A stretch of DNA of 6,076 bases from Candidatus Tayloriibacteriota bacterium (GTDB lineage: Bacteria > Patescibacteriota > Minisyncoccia > Phycocordibacterales > GWA1-40-21). Position 1 is the stretch's first letter; each line of letters begins with the position of its first letter. This document shows, one piece after another, positions 4,985 to 6,076 of the stretch. The DNA is taken from contig JAPLZG010000103.1 of the NCBI GenBank assembly GCA_026395155.1, positions 1-6,076 on the forward strand. The letters run 5' to 3'. The position numbers and the translations under genes were made by a program. Below the pieces are notes generated by a model, which was not told where the DNA came from, searched no databases, and saw nothing but the letters and a program-made list of their open reading frames with translations.

Positions 4985-5425
4985 GCTATGATGATACGGC
5001 TCTTTCTTAATTACAGAAATAGCTCGGTAAATAGATTCTGAAAGAATAAGTCTGACAAGCTGATGTGGAAAAGTGAGCTTTGAAAGTGACCATATGAAAT
5101 TTGCTCTTTGTAGAACTTCTTCATCTACGCCATAAGCACCGCCTACAACAAAAACAATTCTTTTATCACTAGCTATCATCCTTTTCTCCACAAAATCAGC
5201 CAGTTCAATAGTACTGAGGCTCTTCCCTCTTTCATCTAAAACAACCAAATAATCCCCTGACTCAATATTTTTTAAAATACTCTCGCTTTCTTTTTTAATA
5301 TCTGATGAAGGAATAATTTTCCATTCTGTTTTAATGTGCCTATTAATACGATTCGTATAATCAATGACACTTTCTGCCAAATTTTTGTCTGTATCTTTAC
5401 CGATAGTAATAAAAATGATTTTCAT
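4982..5425 (-). CDS. rlmH: 23S rRNA (pseudouridine1915-N3)-methyltransferase RlmH
   Basis: RlmH is a SPOUT-fold enzyme that uses SAM to methylate pseudouridine 1915 in helix 69 of 23S rRNA on assembled 70S ribosomes. The 147-residue product shows the family's signatures in order: MKIIFITIGK at the start, LDERGKSLS (63-71), FVVGGAYG (92-99) for the SAM knot, and TFPHQLVRLILSESIYRA (118-135), ending in the invariant PYHHS tail. It is slightly shorter than the usual 155-160 residues but looks complete. I chose the ATG at 5425 because the conserved N-terminus begins there; an ATG at 5461 would add 12 residues without family support. No Shine-Dalgarno is visible, and the start codon lies at the edge of an 11-bp inverted repeat whose partner is about 110 bp upstream. 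It is divergent from the TrmH-like gene. Confidence 0.96.
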   Translation of the reverse strand: MKIIFITIGKDTDKNLAESVIDYTNRINRHIKTEWKIIPSSDIKKESESILKNIESGDYLVVLDERGKSLSTIELADFVEKRMIASDKRIVFVVGGAYGVDEEVLQRANFIWSLSKLTFPHQLVRLILSESIYRAISVIKKEPYHHS

Positions 5426-5545
5426 CCCGTTAGAGATAGGAAATGCCGGTCCAATCAGCACTTACTATCGTATTTTAATTAATATCTTATAATGTTTAAT
5501 ATTATCATATTTGCAATCCGTTTCCGTTTTCATTTCTAACGGGAT
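5424..5545 (-). promoter_or_regulatory. 11-bp inverted repeat pairing the rlmH start region with its upstream leader
   Basis: ATCCCGTTAGA (5424-5434) and its exact complement TCTAACGGGAT (5535-5545) lie 100 bp apart. The proximal arm ends in the AT of the rlmH ATG. If transcription begins upstream of 5545, the mRNA could fold the start codon into a stem; if it begins inside the loop, it could not. The spacer between the arms is AT-rich with several TATA-like hexamers. The arms may equally be two halves of a dispersed CCCGTTAGAAAT-type repeat. Confidence 0.35.
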
Positions 5546-5578
5546 CATACTTTCAAGTATAAAGGAAATATTCGACTC

Positions 5579-5645
5579 TGTCATTCCGGCGAAGGCCGGA
5601 ATCCAGAAAAAATTAAGATGGATTCCGGCCTTCGCCGGAATGACA
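5579..5645. repeat. Perfect 26-bp inverted repeat in the divergent spacer (GTCATTCC copies 2 and 3)
   Basis: Positions 5579-5604 (starting TGTCATTCCGGC) are the exact reverse complement of 5620-5645, around a 15-nt AT-rich loop. Each arm is itself a hairpin: ATTCCGGC, loop GAAG, GCCGGAAT (5583-5602). It is the same repeat family as 2889-2917 and 6046-6074, here as a head-to-head pair. It lies between two divergent promoters and has no T-run, so it is not a terminator. Confidence 0.85.
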
Positions 5646-5668
5646 AAACGTGATATTATGTTTTTATT

Positions 5669-6076
5669 ATGACTAAAAACGAAGCAAAAATAATCAAATC
5701 TCTACAAGAGAAAAAAAACCGTAATGAACTCGGTCTTTTTTTAGTTGAAGGAGCAAAAAATGTTATTGAACTATTAAATTCAGATTTTGAAATAGAAAAC
5801 TTGTTTATAACGGAAGATTTCTATAATAAAAATGAGGACATTTTAAAAAATAATCCGCCTTCGCGATTACGCTTCGGCGAGACAAAGTCCTCCTGCGCTA
5901 TTAGCTTCGGCGAGACAAAGTATGAAATAGCTACTCAAGAAGAACTAGAAAAAAATGGTTCTCTTGAGAGTAACGACTCTGCAATAGCGATAGTCAAAAT
6001 CCCCCAACAAGAGCAAGATTCTCCTCTATTATTCTCATCTCCATCTGTCATCCCGGCGCAGGCCGGGATCCAGGAA
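5669..6076 (+). CDS. SpoU/TrmH-family RNA 2'-O-methyltransferase, N-terminal part (cut by window edge)
   Basis: The 136 visible codons, open to the right edge, encode the L30e-like substrate-binding domain of SpoU-family 2'-O-methyltransferases: a KIIKSLQEKKNRNELGLFLVEGAKNV start (about 7-32), NLFITEDF (44-51), then YEIATQEELEKNGSL (85-99) and AIAIVKIP (105-112). The SAM-binding SPOUT knot lies beyond the window, so the exact target (rRNA or tRNA) cannot be decided. Two stretches do not belong to the family: residues 63-84, from a duplicated 33-bp GC-rich unit, and residues 126-136 (SVIPAQAGIQE), from a GTCAT(C/T)CC palindrome. The ATG at 5669 has no Shine-Dalgarno, but a TATTAT hexamer ends nine bases upstream, consistent with a very short leader. 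It is divergent from rlmH. Confidence 0.85.
   Translation, partial: MTKNEAKIIKSLQEKKNRNELGLFLVEGAKNVIELLNSDFEIENLFITEDFYNKNEDILKNNPPSRLRFGETKSSCAISFGETKYEIATQEELEKNGSLESNDSAIAIVKIPQQEQDSPLLFSSPSVIPAQAGIQE
5855..5921 (+). repeat. 33-bp tandem duplication inserted in frame in the TrmH-like gene
   Basis: GCTTCGGCGAGACAAAGT occurs twice (5871-5888 and 5904-5921), 33 bp apart, and the sequence before each copy is also similar (CTTCGCGATTAC against CCTGCGCTATTA). The period is exactly 11 codons, so the protein has FGETK twice within residues 63-84. The GC-rich stretch interrupts an otherwise AT-rich gene between ILKNN and YEIATQ. Confidence 0.7.
6046..6074 (+). repeat. GTCATTCC-family hairpin inside the TrmH-like coding sequence (copy 4)
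   Basis: TGTCATCCCGGC leads into a perfect 8-bp hairpin, ATCCCGGC (6050-6057), loop GCAG, GCCGGGAT (6062-6069), then CCAGG. It has the same framework as the intergenic copies at 2889-2917 and 5579-5645, but here it is translated in frame as SVIPAQAGIQ. The frame beyond 6076 is not visible, so whether the gene survives the insertion is open. Confidence 0.75.

Noticed and set aside
2889..5645. GTCATTCC repeats considered as a CRISPR array
   Set aside because: The copies are dispersed, differently oriented and without regular spacers.
5658..5672. Four-codon upstream ORF overlapping the TrmH-like start codon
   Set aside because: It sits in an AT-rich run and is likely to be chance; there is no Shine-Dalgarno, and its ATG overlaps the candidate -10 hexamer.

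Overview
The window is AT-rich, gene-dense bacterial DNA. It carries five complete protein genes on the minus strand and one truncated gene on the plus strand. Gene content and style point to a member of the Candidate Phyla Radiation (Patescibacteria, probably a Parcubacteria-type lineage). The reasons are a ComEC without its metallo-beta-lactamase domain, an RNase HI with a C-terminal viroplasmin-like extension, compact housekeeping genes without clear Shine-Dalgarno sites, and many small GC-rich palindromes lying both between and inside genes. This placement is inference from the sequence alone. TGA works as a normal stop (tsaC gene), so the standard bacterial code fits.

Layout from left to right: comEC (3-1583, minus); a repeat-packed spacer of 383 bp with a 14-bp hairpin, a 198-bp element with GTCATTGCGAG-type ends and a strong bidirectional terminator; rnhA (1967-2824, minus); a 349-bp spacer almost filled by a 275-bp element with terminal inverted repeats; a fusion gene joining a duplicated HELHE-type domain to a TsaC/YrdC threonylcarbamoyl-AMP synthase (3174-4445, minus); a small cupin gene overlapping it (4426-4806, minus); a 175-bp spacer bounded by heptamer arrays; rlmH (4982-5425, minus); a divergent spacer with a perfect 26-bp inverted repeat; and the N-terminal 136 codons of a SpoU/TrmH-family RNA methyltransferase (5669 to the right edge, plus).

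Four of the six genes act on nucleic acid or RNA maturation: tRNA t6A synthesis (tsaC), 23S rRNA pseudouridine methylation (rlmH), rRNA/tRNA 2'-O-methylation (the TrmH-like gene) and RNA-DNA hybrid removal (rnhA). comEC is the DNA-uptake channel. They look like neighbours in a small genome rather than one pathway; only the cupin and tsaC genes overlap as an operon would.

The most unusual content is a layer of small repeats over and inside the genes. Palindromic micro-elements appear to be inserted in frame in comEC (two), rnhA (three plus a heptamer tract) and the TrmH-like gene (two), in each case at an apparent loop between conserved motifs and without breaking the frame. Separate arrays with a 7-nt period begin at the stop codons of rnhA and rlmH and overlap the stop of tsaC. 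A further array lies in front of the cupin gene and one is embedded in rnhA. The TsaC fusion, with one intact and one degenerate copy of an unnamed histidine-rich domain, is the main protein-level novelty.
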